NCBI RefSeq assembly: GCF_900188175.1
Contig: NZ_FZOQ01000002.1
Coordinates: 310,001 to 374,000, forward strand
Length of the DNA stretch: 64,000 nt
From: Pontibacter ummariensis
Lineage (GTDB): Bacteria > Bacteroidota > Bacteroidia > Cytophagales > Hymenobacteraceae
Direction: 5' to 3'
This document shows, in pieces, positions 25,275-34,787 of the stretch. The position numbers were made by a program, and so were the translations under genes. Position 1 is the first letter of the stretch, and every line of letters begins with the position of its first letter. Under the pieces are notes generated by a model. That model was not told where the DNA came from. It made no database searches and saw only the letters and a list, made by a program, of their open reading frames with translations.

Positions 25275-26594
25275 TCACCTTTGTGCAGCTACCCGCCAGA
25301 TGGTATTCCCCTCGTCATCTGCCACCAGCAGGGATCCGTCTGGCAATTCGGCTACCCCCACAGGGCGCCCGTACACCTCGCTCTCTTCCGCATTGGCAAT
25401 AAAGCCCGTCAGAAAGTCCTCGGGCTCACCGGAGGGGCGCCCGTTCTGGAAAGGGACAAAAACGACCTTATAGCCTACAAAGTTCTCGCGGTTCCAGGAG
25501 CCATGCTCCCCCACAAAGGCGCCGTTTTTATACTTTGCCGGAAAAGCATCCCCCTCGTAAAAGGCAAGGCCAAGGGCTGCCACATGCGAGCCAAGCGGCA
25601 CATCCGGCACGATCGTCTGCTGCACCAAATCGGGCCGCTCCCCTACCCGGCGGGGATCGATGTTGGAGCCATAGTAGGCAAAAGGCCACCCATAAAAGGC
25701 TCCTTCCTTTACCCCTGTTATGTAATCCGGCACCAACTCATTGCCTAAGCCGTCACGCTCGTTCACGGCTGTCCAGAGCGTACTGGTCCCCGGAGCCCAG
25801 TCCATGCCTACGGGGTTGCGGAGGCCGCTGGCATAGATGCGTTCTCCTGTGCCATCCGGGTTTATCTCCAGGATATTGGCCCTGCGCTTTTCTTCGTCCA
25901 TGCCGTACTCTCCCACGTTACTGGCAGAACCCACCGATACGTAGATCTTAGAACTGTCTGCATTCGTAATGAGGTTGCGCGTCCAGTGGTGGTTGTAGCC
26001 TCCCGCCGGCAGGTCCAGTATCTTCTCGCCCGGTCCTGTTATCTTTGTCTGGCCCTTTTTATAAGGAAAGCGCACGACTCCATCTGTGTTGGCCACATAA
26101 AAGTATCCATCGAGCACCAACATCCCAAAGGGTTGATTTAAACCGGTTAAAAAGGTTTCGGTTACTTCCGGGTCCCCGTCCTGGTCTGTGTCGCGGAACA
26201 GCTTAATACGGTTGGCACTCTTGCCCTCGTCGTTCGACTCCACCACAAACACGTCCTTATTCGGCGCTACATAAATCCAGCGGGGATGCTCCAAGCCGTC
26301 CGCATATTTAGTAACGGTAAAGCCCGCGGGGGCTTGCGGTGTTCTGCCTTCGGGCCAGCCAATGGTTTCGCTGAACTTCTCCCCTTCAAAGGTCGAATCT
26401 GGTGCCGGAAGATAGAGCCTCCCGATAGCGGTCTCTACCGTGTCTGCATCTGGCTCGTAGTTGAGCGGGGTTTCGGCTTTTGCCTCGCTCACAGCATTCT
26501 CATCGCTCACCACCTGTTGCACTTTACTACACCCCCAAAGGGCGGTGCCGGCTAGCAAAGCAAGCAGAGGCGTCTTGTTAAGTATTGATTTCAT
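25275..26594 (-). CDS. PQQ-dependent sugar dehydrogenase-like lipoprotein (sorbosone dehydrogenase type)
   Basis: About 439 residues from the ATG at 26594; the one 30 bp upstream adds a non-signal leader. Lipoprotein signal KTPLLALLAGTALWGC. Six-bladed soluble-GDH/sorbosone-dehydrogenase-like propeller: LEHPRWIYVAPNKDVFVVES, GLNQPFGMLVLDGYFYVAN, YNHHWTRNLITNADSSKIYV (active-site-like His-His), GLRNPVGMDWAPGTSTLW, HGSWNRENFVGYKVVF and PVGVAELPDGSLLVADD. Acts on a sugar at the cell surface or periplasm; substrate unknown. The SDR gene ends 32 bp upstream, so the two are probably co-transcribed. Confidence 0.9.
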   Translation of the reverse strand: MKSILNKTPLLALLAGTALWGCSKVQQVVSDENAVSEAKAETPLNYEPDADTVETAIGRLYLPAPDSTFEGEKFSETIGWPEGRTPQAPAGFTVTKYADGLEHPRWIYVAPNKDVFVVESNDEGKSANRIKLFRDTDQDGDPEVTETFLTGLNQPFGMLVLDGYFYVANTDGVVRFPYKKGQTKITGPGEKILDLPAGGYNHHWTRNLITNADSSKIYVSVGSASNVGEYGMDEEKRRANILEINPDGTGERIYASGLRNPVGMDWAPGTSTLWTAVNERDGLGNELVPDYITGVKEGAFYGWPFAYYGSNIDPRRVGERPDLVQQTIVPDVPLGSHVAALGLAFYEGDAFPAKYKNGAFVGEHGSWNRENFVGYKVVFVPFQNGRPSGEPEDFLTGFIANAEESEVYGRPVGVAELPDGSLLVADDEGNTIWRVAAQR

Positions 26595-26626
26595 ATTAGT
26601 TGGTTTAAAGGTACAAGAACTCATCT

Positions 26627-27463
26627 TTAATCTGTAAAGGAGGTAGGACCGGCTTTGGCTTCCCAGGCACGCAAATCCTGTGCTACCTGTTCCAGCTTAG
26701 CACGTACGGCGTCTATGGCGTACTGTCCTAAGGGTAAGCGCAAGGGCGGGTTGTCCGCGTTTACCACATCAATGATCACACGGGCGGCCTTCAGCGGGTC
26801 GCCTTCCTGTTCCCCGTTTTGGGCACTCATCCTGCGTTTAAAAGCACCGGCTGTACCGGCATAGGCTTCCATTTCTACGGTAGCATGCTTGATGCTGGAG
26901 CCACCAAAGTTAGTTCGGAAAGGACCTGGCTCTACAATGGTTACCTTTATGTTGAAGGGTGCCACTTCCATGGCCAGGGCTTCGCTCATCCCTTCCAGCG
27001 CAAACTTACTGGCATTGTACACGCTGAAGCCCGGAGAGGAACGGAAGCCGGCAATGGAGGACATCTGAATGATATGCCCGCCCCCCTGCTCCCGCATATA
27101 AGGCAACAGGCGCTGTGTCACCTGCAAGGCCCCGAAGAAGTTGGTTTCCATGTTATCCCGGTAGGCTGCGACCGGTGCCTCCTCTACAGCGCCCACATAC
27201 CCAAAGCCTGCGTTGTTCACCAGCACATCTATTCTTCCCATCAGCTTACAAGCAGCTTCTGTTGTGGCCTTTACCCCTTCTGCGTTTGTTACATCCATCA
27301 GGTAGGCAAAGGTGTTGCCCGGCGATATGGCGTTAAACTCCTCAAGCTGCCTTACCTGTCGGACGGTGCCTATCACCTTATCCCCTAGTTTAGCGACTTC
27401 CTCCGCCAGCTTACGGCCAAAACCACTCGATACGCCTGTTATAAACCACACTCTTTCTGCCAT
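26627..27463 (-). CDS. Short-chain dehydrogenase/reductase (SDR)
   Basis: 278 residues, classical SDR. Cofactor motif ITGVSSGFGRKLAEE near residue 8, NNAGFGYVG near 87, catalytic Ser in QMSSIAGFRSS and YNASKFALEG (Tyr and Lys). After the nucleotide fold, IVEPGPFRTNFGGSS is typical of the 17-beta-HSD-like branch. NAD(P)-dependent oxidation or reduction of an unknown alcohol/ketone in the cytoplasm. First gene of a likely pair with the sugar dehydrogenase lipoprotein; divergent from dinB. Confidence 0.94.
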   Translation of the reverse strand: MAERVWFITGVSSGFGRKLAEEVAKLGDKVIGTVRQVRQLEEFNAISPGNTFAYLMDVTNAEGVKATTEAACKLMGRIDVLVNNAGFGYVGAVEEAPVAAYRDNMETNFFGALQVTQRLLPYMREQGGGHIIQMSSIAGFRSSPGFSVYNASKFALEGMSEALAMEVAPFNIKVTIVEPGPFRTNFGGSSIKHATVEMEAYAGTAGAFKRRMSAQNGEQEGDPLKAARVIIDVVNADNPPLRLPLGQYAIDAVRAKLEQVAQDLRAWEAKAGPTSFTD

Positions 27464-27621
27464 ATTACTCTTGTTTTTTTAGGATTACTTCTGCTTCAGA
27501 GTTTATACGGTGACTTAACGGGATGGTCGTGTTGCTTCTGACTACGCTCTAATAAGCTGTACTCGATCCTGCCATTTGCTGTACTTATTTGTAACTTGCC
27601 TGCCGATCAACGCTTAACCGT

Positions 27622-28701
27622 TTGAGCTTACCGCCCCGCAAGATCATACACGTGGACATGGACGCTTTTTTTGCCTCCGTGGAGCAGCGCGATAACCCTG
27701 CATTACGCGGAAAGCCTGTTGCTGTGGGAGGTTCCAGGGAAAGAGGCGTGGTGGCGGCAGCCAGTTACGAGGCCCGGAAATTTGGGGTCCATTCGGCCCT
27801 CTCCTCCAAAATTGCGGCACAGCGCTGCCCGCAGCTTATCTTTGTGAAGCCGCGCTTTGAGGTGTATAGTGCCGTATCGCGACAAATCCGGGAGATCTTT
27901 CATTCCTACACAGACCTGGTAGAGCCCCTCTCGCTGGACGAGGCTTACCTTGACGTAACAGAGAACAAGATCGGAATGCCCTCAGCCAGCATCATCGCCA
28001 AAGAGATCAAACAGCGTATTTGGGAAGAAACAGGCCTGACAGCCTCGGCTGGGGTATCCTTCAATAAGTTTCTGGCCAAGATCGGATCAGACATGAACAA
28101 GCCAAATGGCTTTACGTTGATCACGCCCGACATGGCCGAGGAGCTGGTAGCCGGGCTGATGATAGAGAAGTTTCATGGTATCGGGAAAGTAACAGCGGCC
28201 AAAATGCAGGGAATGGGCATCGTGACGGGGGCTGACCTGCGGGAACGGCCAGAGGACGAGTTGGTGCGCAACTTCGGCAAAGTGGGGCGCTACTACTACC
28301 GCATCGCACGTGCTCAGGACGACCGGGAAGTACAGCCGCACCGCATCCGGAAGTCGATTGGCTCGGAGCGCACCTTCGATGTAGACCTGACCGAAGAGCA
28401 GGACATGCTCGAGCGCCTGGAAGAGCTGGCAAAAGAGGTAAGCATAGACATGGCCCGCCTGCAGGCTACTGCCAAAACCGTTACTCTCAAAATCAAGTAC
28501 TTTGACTTTACCCAGAATACCCGCAGCAAGACTTTCCTGAGTGAGTTCAGTTCGGCAGATGCCATCTATACGATTGCGCGTGACCTGCTGCGCACGCCCC
28601 AGCTTCCGCACCAGCCCGTACGCCTGCTCGGCATCACCGCTTCCTCCCTGCTCTACCAGCACGACAAAATGGAGGGCTACCAACTGACCCTCGATCTCTG
28701 A
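27622..28701 (+). CDS. dinB: DNA polymerase IV (Y family)
   Basis: 359 residues starting at TTG (SLPPRKIIHVDMDAFFASVE). Error-prone polymerase for bypass of lesions. Catalytic acids in HVDMDAFFASVEQRDNP and LSLDEAYLDVT; steric-gate and fingers region AASYEARKFGVHSALSS; helix-hairpin-helix FHGIGKVTAAKMQGMGI; little-finger domain from about 240 (IRKSIGSERTFD). The C-terminus ends TLDL without a visible clamp-binding QxxLF motif, though YQLTLDL is similar. The start is set by similarity; no ATG lies nearer the first strand. Confidence 0.96.
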   Translation: MSLPPRKIIHVDMDAFFASVEQRDNPALRGKPVAVGGSRERGVVAAASYEARKFGVHSALSSKIAAQRCPQLIFVKPRFEVYSAVSRQIREIFHSYTDLVEPLSLDEAYLDVTENKIGMPSASIIAKEIKQRIWEETGLTASAGVSFNKFLAKIGSDMNKPNGFTLITPDMAEELVAGLMIEKFHGIGKVTAAKMQGMGIVTGADLRERPEDELVRNFGKVGRYYYRIARAQDDREVQPHRIRKSIGSERTFDVDLTEEQDMLERLEELAKEVSIDMARLQATAKTVTLKIKYFDFTQNTRSKTFLSEFSSADAIYTIARDLLRTPQLPHQPVRLLGITASSLLYQHDKMEGYQLTLDL

Positions 28702-28775
28702 CCTTTCGTACGGGCATCGTACTTAGCTCCTCCTATACCCCTCAGTTTTGCCCCTTCTTACATTAACAGTTCCTC

Positions 28776-28805
28776 TTTAGACAAATGAGGCTAAATATAC
28801 TTTTG
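28776..28805 (+). promoter_or_regulatory. Bacteroidota-type promoter for the 28911 lipoprotein
   Basis: TAnnTTTG is exact at 28798-28805 (TACTTTTG); a TTTA at 28776-28779 stands in for the -33 TTTG with an 18-bp spacer. Predicted leader about 100 nt. Confidence 0.5.
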
Positions 28806-28910
28806 CCAGCATGTTAAACAGTAACACACTGTTCCCTATACCCGGTCTCAAAATAGCTCTTTCTATCAATCAGAAAATACTTAAATTCGCCCCGGCTTAC
28901 ACCCTTTGCT

Positions 28911-29759
28911 ATGCGTAACCTGTCTCTGCTGTTTTCCTTGTCTGTGCTGTTGCTGCTGAGCTGTAACAAGCCCTCTAAAATCACGGCCTCCGCTCCTCCT
29001 ACAGACCATGAGGTGCTGGAGGAACCGCTGCCCCCCAAGGCAGGCAAACCCGCTACTGCAGCAGATGAAGATTACCACAGCCTTACCCTGGATACCACGG
29101 GCCTTTCTCCTGAGCCCAACACACCGGTGCAGCTCTTGCTGGAAGGCACGTTCCATAAGCAGGAAGTATGGCAAGGAGCAGAGAGACAGGAATGGCTGGG
29201 CTTGTTTTATGAGAATGGGAAATACGAGTTACGCCCTACGAAACTGAAAGTGCATGTGGTAGAGGACCCCACTGCCGATTCAGCTGGGGTGATTTCTGGC
29301 AGAGAGGTAATAGGCATAGCCCCGCATGTCGCCTTCTTTATACGGGGGCTCCAAGCAAAGGCCGGCGCAGTAGACTCTGCCTCCTTTAGCAAAACCACGG
29401 TGGCAGCCAACAAAGCCATTCCCTATACTTTTAAAGGACAGGACTACCTGATTAAAGCATACGGAGACAGCATACAGGAGGCAGACATGGAGTATGCGTA
29501 CCGAAACTACGGCTGGAAAGTGGTGGGCCGAAAGCGTGGCAAGCAGATCGAGCAGGTATTGGCTGAAGATGAAAGCTTTGACGACTCTATCTATGTATTG
29601 CTGTGGGCCGGCGACCTGGACCGTGATGGCATACCGGACCTGCTGCTGGACCTGTCGAACCATTACAATGTATCGCGCTATACCCTCTTTCTCTCCTCCA
29701 TGGCCGAGCGGGGAAAGCTGTATAAAAAGGTGGCCATGTTCGAAACGATAGGATGCTAA
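28911..29759 (+). CDS. Conserved-type hypothetical lipoprotein with a DxDxDG motif
   Basis: 282 residues. Signal and lipobox in LLFSLSVLLLLSC (Cys18), then a Pro/Ala-rich tether (20-50). The body has no family I can name; near residue 235 the segment GDLDRDGIPDLLLDL matches the calcium-loop pattern of FG-GAP/VCBS or dockerin-like proteins. The end FLSSMAERGKLYKKVAMF is strand-rich. Probably a periplasmic or outer-membrane lipoprotein. Own promoter; 70 bp before the small membrane protein at 29830. Confidence 0.85.
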   Translation: MRNLSLLFSLSVLLLLSCNKPSKITASAPPTDHEVLEEPLPPKAGKPATAADEDYHSLTLDTTGLSPEPNTPVQLLLEGTFHKQEVWQGAERQEWLGLFYENGKYELRPTKLKVHVVEDPTADSAGVISGREVIGIAPHVAFFIRGLQAKAGAVDSASFSKTTVAANKAIPYTFKGQDYLIKAYGDSIQEADMEYAYRNYGWKVVGRKRGKQIEQVLAEDESFDDSIYVLLWAGDLDRDGIPDLLLDLSNHYNVSRYTLFLSSMAERGKLYKKVAMFETIGC

Positions 29760-29829
29760 CCCCCGCCTTTAAAAATATTCTTAGGCTCAAGTATTGCTTT
29801 AAATTGTACAAGGCTACACCTTTGCTACG

Positions 29830-30192
29830 ATGAGAACAATAGCTGTGCTTTTGCTGAAGAAACTGAGCCTGTACCTGGCTGTTTTGCTCTGCGGAGTACT
29901 GGCTATCTCTGTAGGTACAACGGTCACGGCCGCCCCCTTCCCTACTCCTGTTGCGCAGGAAAACTTACACAGCGCAGACGAGGACACGCCCCCTTTTACC
30001 CTGATGGCAGGGGAAATGACTTCAGGAGGTTCTGAAGTCATGCTGCAGCTGGACAAGGCGCTGTTCATGGCACTTATAGCCACTGTGCTGCAGCAACTCT
30101 ACGCTAACTCCGCTGCAACAGAGGCAATCCCTGCTTACCCCTACTTTAAACGCAACTGCGGCCTATACACCGTCCTGACCCAAGGTCCGTAA
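29830..30192 (+). CDS. Small hydrophobic hypothetical protein (two-helix)
   Basis: 120 residues: N-terminal signal or helix (LSLYLAVLLCGVLAISVG), a polar linker with an acidic patch (SADEDTPPF), a second moderately hydrophobic segment (LFMALIATVLQQLYA) and a short tail (YFKRNCGLYTVLTQGP). No family recognised. The layout resembles the protein at 34788 in the same membrane-protein block. ATG start, no Shine-Dalgarno. Probably real because it is the only sensible reading frame between two genes on the same strand, but not proven. Confidence 0.5.
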   Translation: MRTIAVLLLKKLSLYLAVLLCGVLAISVGTTVTAAPFPTPVAQENLHSADEDTPPFTLMAGEMTSGGSEVMLQLDKALFMALIATVLQQLYANSAATEAIPAYPYFKRNCGLYTVLTQGP

Positions 30193-30315
30193 CCTTCTCC
30201 TTTTCCCCCTCCCACAACTCTTTCCGGAGTTGTACCGATGCCCTGTGCCCTTTAAGTGAAGCGGAACAGCGGTCCTTTATCCTTTTTTTACATTTTTTAC
30301 CCGCAAGGGCAGTAT

Positions 30316-30969
30316 ATGGAGCTATTACAGCACCTGTTCGACTTTATTTTGCACGTAGACCTCCACCTGGTAGAGTTGCTACGGCAGTACCAAACCTGGA
30401 TTTACCTGATCCTGTTCCTGATCATCTTTTGTGAGACGGGCTTGGTTGTAACCCCCTTCCTGCCCGGCGACTCCCTGCTGTTTGCGTTGGGTGCCCTGGC
30501 GGCCCTGCCCTCCTCGGGCCTGAATGTCCTGCTCCTGATGGCTTTGCTCATTACAGCCGCCATCCTGGGCGATTCCTTTAATTACCTGACGGGCAGTAAG
30601 CTCGGGGGCCGGCTTTACCACAAGGACTACTGGTTTTTGCGGCAAGCGCATTTACAACAGGCAGAGCGCTTTTATGCCCGCTATGGGGGGCGAACCATTA
30701 TCTATGCCCGCTTTATGCCGATTGTGCGCACCTTCGCCCCTTTTGTGGCGGGCATGAGCAAAATGGACTACAGCCGCTTTCTCTACTTCAACATTCTGGG
30801 TGCCTTGCTGTGGGTTGTATTTTTCGTGATGATCGGTTACCTCTTCGGGAATATGCCGCTTGTGAAGCACAATTTCTCGCTCTTGGTATTGGGCATCATC
30901 GGCGTCTCCATGCTTCCCCCTGTCCTCAATGTGCTGAAGCAGCGCCTGAGAGTACGCAAGCAGGCCTAG
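30316..30969 (+). CDS. DedA family membrane protein
   Basis: About 217 residues from the ATG at 30316; an upstream GTG would add 20 atypical residues. DedA/VTT inner-membrane protein, a family of lipid (polyprenyl phosphate or phosphatidylethanolamine) transporters. Conserved FCETGLVVTPFLPGDSLLF (acidic residue plus PGD re-entrant loop), and YARFMPIVRTFAPFVAGMSKM (Arg/Gly block), with two further C-terminal helices. 26 bp before kup; same strand and probably same transcript. Confidence 0.95.
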   Translation: MELLQHLFDFILHVDLHLVELLRQYQTWIYLILFLIIFCETGLVVTPFLPGDSLLFALGALAALPSSGLNVLLLMALLITAAILGDSFNYLTGSKLGGRLYHKDYWFLRQAHLQQAERFYARYGGRTIIYARFMPIVRTFAPFVAGMSKMDYSRFLYFNILGALLWVVFFVMIGYLFGNMPLVKHNFSLLVLGIIGVSMLPPVLNVLKQRLRVRKQA

Positions 30970-30995
30970 CCTTTCCTGTTTAGTTTTTACAAAGG

Positions 30996-32933
30996 ATGAA
31001 ACTTCAAACAAAAGCCAGCGCCGTAACCACGGCGGGCTTGCTGATCTCGCTCGGCATCATTTATGGCGATATCGGTACTTCGCCGCTGTACGTGATGAAG
31101 GCCATTATCGGAGATGCGCCTATTTCCCAAGCCCTGGTTTATGGCGGCATTTCCTGTGTTTTCTGGACACTGACACTCCAGACAACCGTTAAATATGTAT
31201 TACTCACGCTGCAAGCGGATAACAATGGCGAAGGCGGGGTCTTCTCGCTTTATACGCTGATCAGGCGTAAGGCACCCTGGCTTATCGTTCCGGCCATGCT
31301 GGGAGGTGCCGCGTTGCTGGCCGATGGCATTATTACCCCGCCTATCTCTGTTTCCTCGGCAATTGAGGGCCTACGGATCCTGTACCCGGACATTCCCACT
31401 GTGCCCATCGTGCTGGCCATCCTCACGGCTTTGTTCCTGATGCAGAGTTTCGGAACGGAGATCGTGGGGAAAGCCTTTGGCCCCATTATGTTGCTGTGGT
31501 TTGTAATGTTAGGCTCACTGGGCGCTGTTTCGGTTGCACATCACCCGGAGATCCTCAAGGCCTTAAGTCCCTACTATGCGTACAACCTGTTGGCCCATTA
31601 CCCGAGAGGGTTTTGGCTCTTGGGGGCTGTGTTTCTGTGCACGACAGGAGCCGAGGCACTTTACTCTGACCTGGGGCACTGCGGTAGACCAAACATACGG
31701 CTCAGCTGGCTTTTCGTGAAGACCTGTCTGCTGTTAAACTACTTGGGGCAAGGTGCCTGGTTGATGACAAAAGAAGGTAGCCTGCTGCAAGAGAACCCCT
31801 TCTATGGCATCATGCCTGCCTGGTTTGTCCTTCCGGGTATTGCCATTGCCACTGTTGCCGCTATCATAGCCAGCCAGGCGCTTATATCAGGTTCTTTTAC
31901 GCTGATCAGCGAAGCCATTCGCCTTAACCTATGGCCAAGGGTGAGACTGGTATATCCCAGCAACCAGAAGGGGCAGTTGTATGTGCCTAGTATCAACTGG
32001 CTTTTATGGGTGGGCTGTGTGGGTGTGGTGTTGTACTTCCGGGAGTCGGAGCACATGGAAGCCGCCTACGGGTTGGCCATTACCATGGCCATGCTCTCTA
32101 CCACTATCCTGATGAGCTATTACCTCTATACAAAGTGCAGGTCCATGACACTAGTATCCTTGTTCTTAACTATTTATATTTCCATAGAAGGAGCTTTTCT
32201 AGTCGCAAACTTAAGTAAGTTCCCACATGGAGGCTGGGTCTCGCTGCTTATTGCCGGGGCCCTGCTGGCAATCATGTACATCTGGCTCAACGCCTTTCAT
32301 ATAAAGCGGCGACTCACAGAGTATGTGCGGCTAAAGGACTACCTGCCCGCTTTGAAAGAGTTGAGCGCAGACGAAACAATACCGAAGTACGCCACCCACC
32401 TGGTGTTTATGACGAGTGCATCAAGTACAAAGGAGATCGAGTCGAAAGTGATCTACTCTATCTTTCAGAAACGCCCCAAGCGTACTGACATCTACTGGTT
32501 CGTGCACGTGGATATCTCGGATGAGCCTTATACAACGGAGTACAAAGTGTGCAAGATCGCGGAAGGAGACGTTATCCGCATCGACTTTACCCTCGGCTTC
32601 CGGGTGGAACAGCGCATCAACCTGTTTTTCCGGAAAGTAGTGGAAGAGCTTGTTGCCAACGGAGAAGTTGACATCACGAGCCGTTACCCGTCCCTGAACA
32701 GGCAGCACCTCATCGGCGACTTCCGCTTCGTGGTACTGGAGAAGTTCCTATCCTTCGAGAATGACCTACCGTTCCGGGAGCGTCTCATCATGGAATGGTA
32801 CTTCAACATCAAGCGTTACGCTAGCTCGGAAAGCAAGTGGTTTGGTTTGGACAGCAGTTCAGTGAAAATAGAGAAAGTGCCGCTGATTATACTGCCTGCT
32901 GCTCTACCACAACTTAAACGTGTGCCTGCTTAA
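30996..32933 (+). CDS. kup: Low-affinity potassium/proton symporter Kup
   Basis: 645 residues. N-terminal helix motif GIIYGDIGTSPLYVMKAI is the Kup/HAK/KT signature; about 12 membrane segments to residue 430, then a soluble C-terminal domain (KDYLPALKELSADETIPKYA onward). Other family blocks: GEGGVFSLYTLIRRKAPWL, GAEALYSDLGHCGRPNIR and KEGSLLQENPFYG. Imports K+ with H+. Lies between DedA and the two amino-acid permeases, all rightward. Confidence 0.96.
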   Translation: MKLQTKASAVTTAGLLISLGIIYGDIGTSPLYVMKAIIGDAPISQALVYGGISCVFWTLTLQTTVKYVLLTLQADNNGEGGVFSLYTLIRRKAPWLIVPAMLGGAALLADGIITPPISVSSAIEGLRILYPDIPTVPIVLAILTALFLMQSFGTEIVGKAFGPIMLLWFVMLGSLGAVSVAHHPEILKALSPYYAYNLLAHYPRGFWLLGAVFLCTTGAEALYSDLGHCGRPNIRLSWLFVKTCLLLNYLGQGAWLMTKEGSLLQENPFYGIMPAWFVLPGIAIATVAAIIASQALISGSFTLISEAIRLNLWPRVRLVYPSNQKGQLYVPSINWLLWVGCVGVVLYFRESEHMEAAYGLAITMAMLSTTILMSYYLYTKCRSMTLVSLFLTIYISIEGAFLVANLSKFPHGGWVSLLIAGALLAIMYIWLNAFHIKRRLTEYVRLKDYLPALKELSADETIPKYATHLVFMTSASSTKEIESKVIYSIFQKRPKRTDIYWFVHVDISDEPYTTEYKVCKIAEGDVIRIDFTLGFRVEQRINLFFRKVVEELVANGEVDITSRYPSLNRQHLIGDFRFVVLEKFLSFENDLPFRERLIMEWYFNIKRYASSESKWFGLDSSSVKIEKVPLIILPAALPQLKRVPA

Positions 32934-33010
32934 ATTGTGGATGACAGGGCCCTTTCACTTTAACGTATACACAATACCAAAACCAACAGATGGCTGTATG
33001 ACAGCCGGTT

Positions 33011-34768
33011 ATGCGAAAGCTGTTTCAAAATTTATCCCGCCGAAAAAGTGCCACGGCACTGCTGGCTGACTACGAAAGGGATGGCAACATCCATGGAACT
33101 GATCTGGTGCGCACGCTCCGCCTGAAAGACCTGGTTTCCTTTGGCATCGCCGCCATCATTGGGGCAGGTATCTTCAGCACCATTGGCAATGCCAGTGCGG
33201 CTGGTGGCCCGGGTGTGTCGCTCCTGTTTATTTTTACCGCTATCGCCTGTGGCTTTTCAGCCCTGTGCTACGCCCAGTTTGCCTCCACCATTCCAGTGTC
33301 CGGCAGCGCCTATACCTATGCCTATGCTTCCTTCGGCGAGTTAGTAGCCTGGATCATTGGCTGGGACCTGTTGATGGAATACGCCATCGGAAACATTGCC
33401 GTAGCTATTTCCTGGTCAGACTATTTCACGGCCGTCCTGCAGGGAGTGGGCCTGGGCATTCCGGAATACCTCACGATGGACTTTCTTAGTGCCTCCCGGG
33501 GCTATGATGCTGCTTTGAAACTGCTGGCTCAGGGGCAAACCATGTCCCAGTTACCAGGTAACATGCAGGAGGCCTTCCTTGCCTGGCAGCAGGCTCCCAG
33601 CATCGGCGGCATAAAGCTGGTGGCGGATGTGCCTGCCTTAGGTATTACAGTCCTCATCACCTACCTCGTGTACATTGGCATTAAGGAGTCGAAGCGCACT
33701 GCCAACTTCCTGGTGCTGCTCAAGCTGCTCGTTATCCTGCTGGTGATTACGGTAGGTGCTTTATACGTAAGCCCGACCAACTGGACCCCTTTTGCCCCAA
33801 ACGGCCTGGCAGGCATCATGAAAGGCGTTTCGGCAGTTTTTTTTGCCTACATTGGCTTTGACGCCATCTCTACAACCGCCGAAGAGTGTGAGAACCCTCA
33901 GCGCGACCTGCCCCGCGCCATGATCTTCGCCCTGGTCATCTGTACGGTACTGTACGTGATTCTCGCGCTTATCCTCACCGGGATGGTTCCTTTTCAGGAA
34001 TTGGCCGTGGGTGATCCCCTGGCTTATGTGTTCTCCCGGGTAAACCTGGATGTCATTGCCGGGATTGTGGCTGTCAGTGCCATTGTGGCCATGGCCAGCG
34101 TGCTGCTGGTGTTCCAGTACGGGCAGCCCCGCATCTGGATGACCATGAGCCGCGATGGTTTATTGCCTGGTATTTTCTCTCGTATTCACCCAAAGTACAG
34201 AACCCCTTCCTTCGCTACGCTAGTGACGGGTTTTGTCGTGGCGGTGCCGGCCCTGTTCATGAACCTGACGGAGGTAACGGACCTGACCAGCATCGGGACG
34301 CTGTTTGCCTTCGTACTGGTGTGCGGCGGTATTCTGCTGCTGGAGGAAAAGCAGAAGGTAGCCACGGCGGCGCATAAGGGCTTCCGGGTGCCTTACATAA
34401 ACGGAAAATACACGTTACCTCTTCTTGTGCTGCTTGGCGCTGTGCTCCTGTTTGTCTATAACAGGCCGGAGTTGAGTGCTTTCTTTAGTTTAGAAGGTGG
34501 TTGGGGAGCCATACAGCACAAACTCCCGATGCTGGGTTTCCTGCTGGTTACGACTGTGCTCACCGTCCTGACCGTTACCCGCAACCTGTCGCTGATCCCC
34601 GTACTGGGTCTGCTCACAAACCTTTACCTGATGACGGAACTGGGCATCACGAACTGGAGTCGGTTCCTGGCCTGGCTGATGCTGGGTTTAATCATCTACT
34701 TTGCCTATGGTTACCGCAACAGCAAGCTGCATAAACCGGAGGCAACTGCTACGATACACGCCCCTTAA
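33011..34768 (+). CDS. APC-family amino-acid permease (CAT-like), first of two
   Basis: 585 residues, 12-14 membrane helices. Motifs: LVSFGIAAIIGAGIFSTIG (helix 1 substrate/ion loop), ASTIPVSGSAYTYAYASFGE, WIIGWDLLMEYAIGNIAVAI, AVFFAYIGFDAISTTAEE and QPRIWMTMSRDGLLPGIFSR. It matches cationic-amino-acid-transporter-like permeases. About 90 residues longer than its neighbour because of an extracytoplasmic insertion (residues about 155-215) and an extra C-terminal helix pair (PELSAFFSLEGGWGAIQH). Substrate unknown. Confidence 0.94.
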   Translation: MRKLFQNLSRRKSATALLADYERDGNIHGTDLVRTLRLKDLVSFGIAAIIGAGIFSTIGNASAAGGPGVSLLFIFTAIACGFSALCYAQFASTIPVSGSAYTYAYASFGELVAWIIGWDLLMEYAIGNIAVAISWSDYFTAVLQGVGLGIPEYLTMDFLSASRGYDAALKLLAQGQTMSQLPGNMQEAFLAWQQAPSIGGIKLVADVPALGITVLITYLVYIGIKESKRTANFLVLLKLLVILLVITVGALYVSPTNWTPFAPNGLAGIMKGVSAVFFAYIGFDAISTTAEECENPQRDLPRAMIFALVICTVLYVILALILTGMVPFQELAVGDPLAYVFSRVNLDVIAGIVAVSAIVAMASVLLVFQYGQPRIWMTMSRDGLLPGIFSRIHPKYRTPSFATLVTGFVVAVPALFMNLTEVTDLTSIGTLFAFVLVCGGILLLEEKQKVATAAHKGFRVPYINGKYTLPLLVLLGAVLLFVYNRPELSAFFSLEGGWGAIQHKLPMLGFLLVTTVLTVLTVTRNLSLIPVLGLLTNLYLMTELGITNWSRFLAWLMLGLIIYFAYGYRNSKLHKPEATATIHAP

Positions 34769-34787
34769 TCCAAGAAGCCTTTATAGT

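Noticed and set aside
27464..27621. Bacteroidota-type promoter for dinB
   Set aside because: TA and TTTG are present (near 27584) but spaced by 4 instead of 2 bases; no convincing -33.
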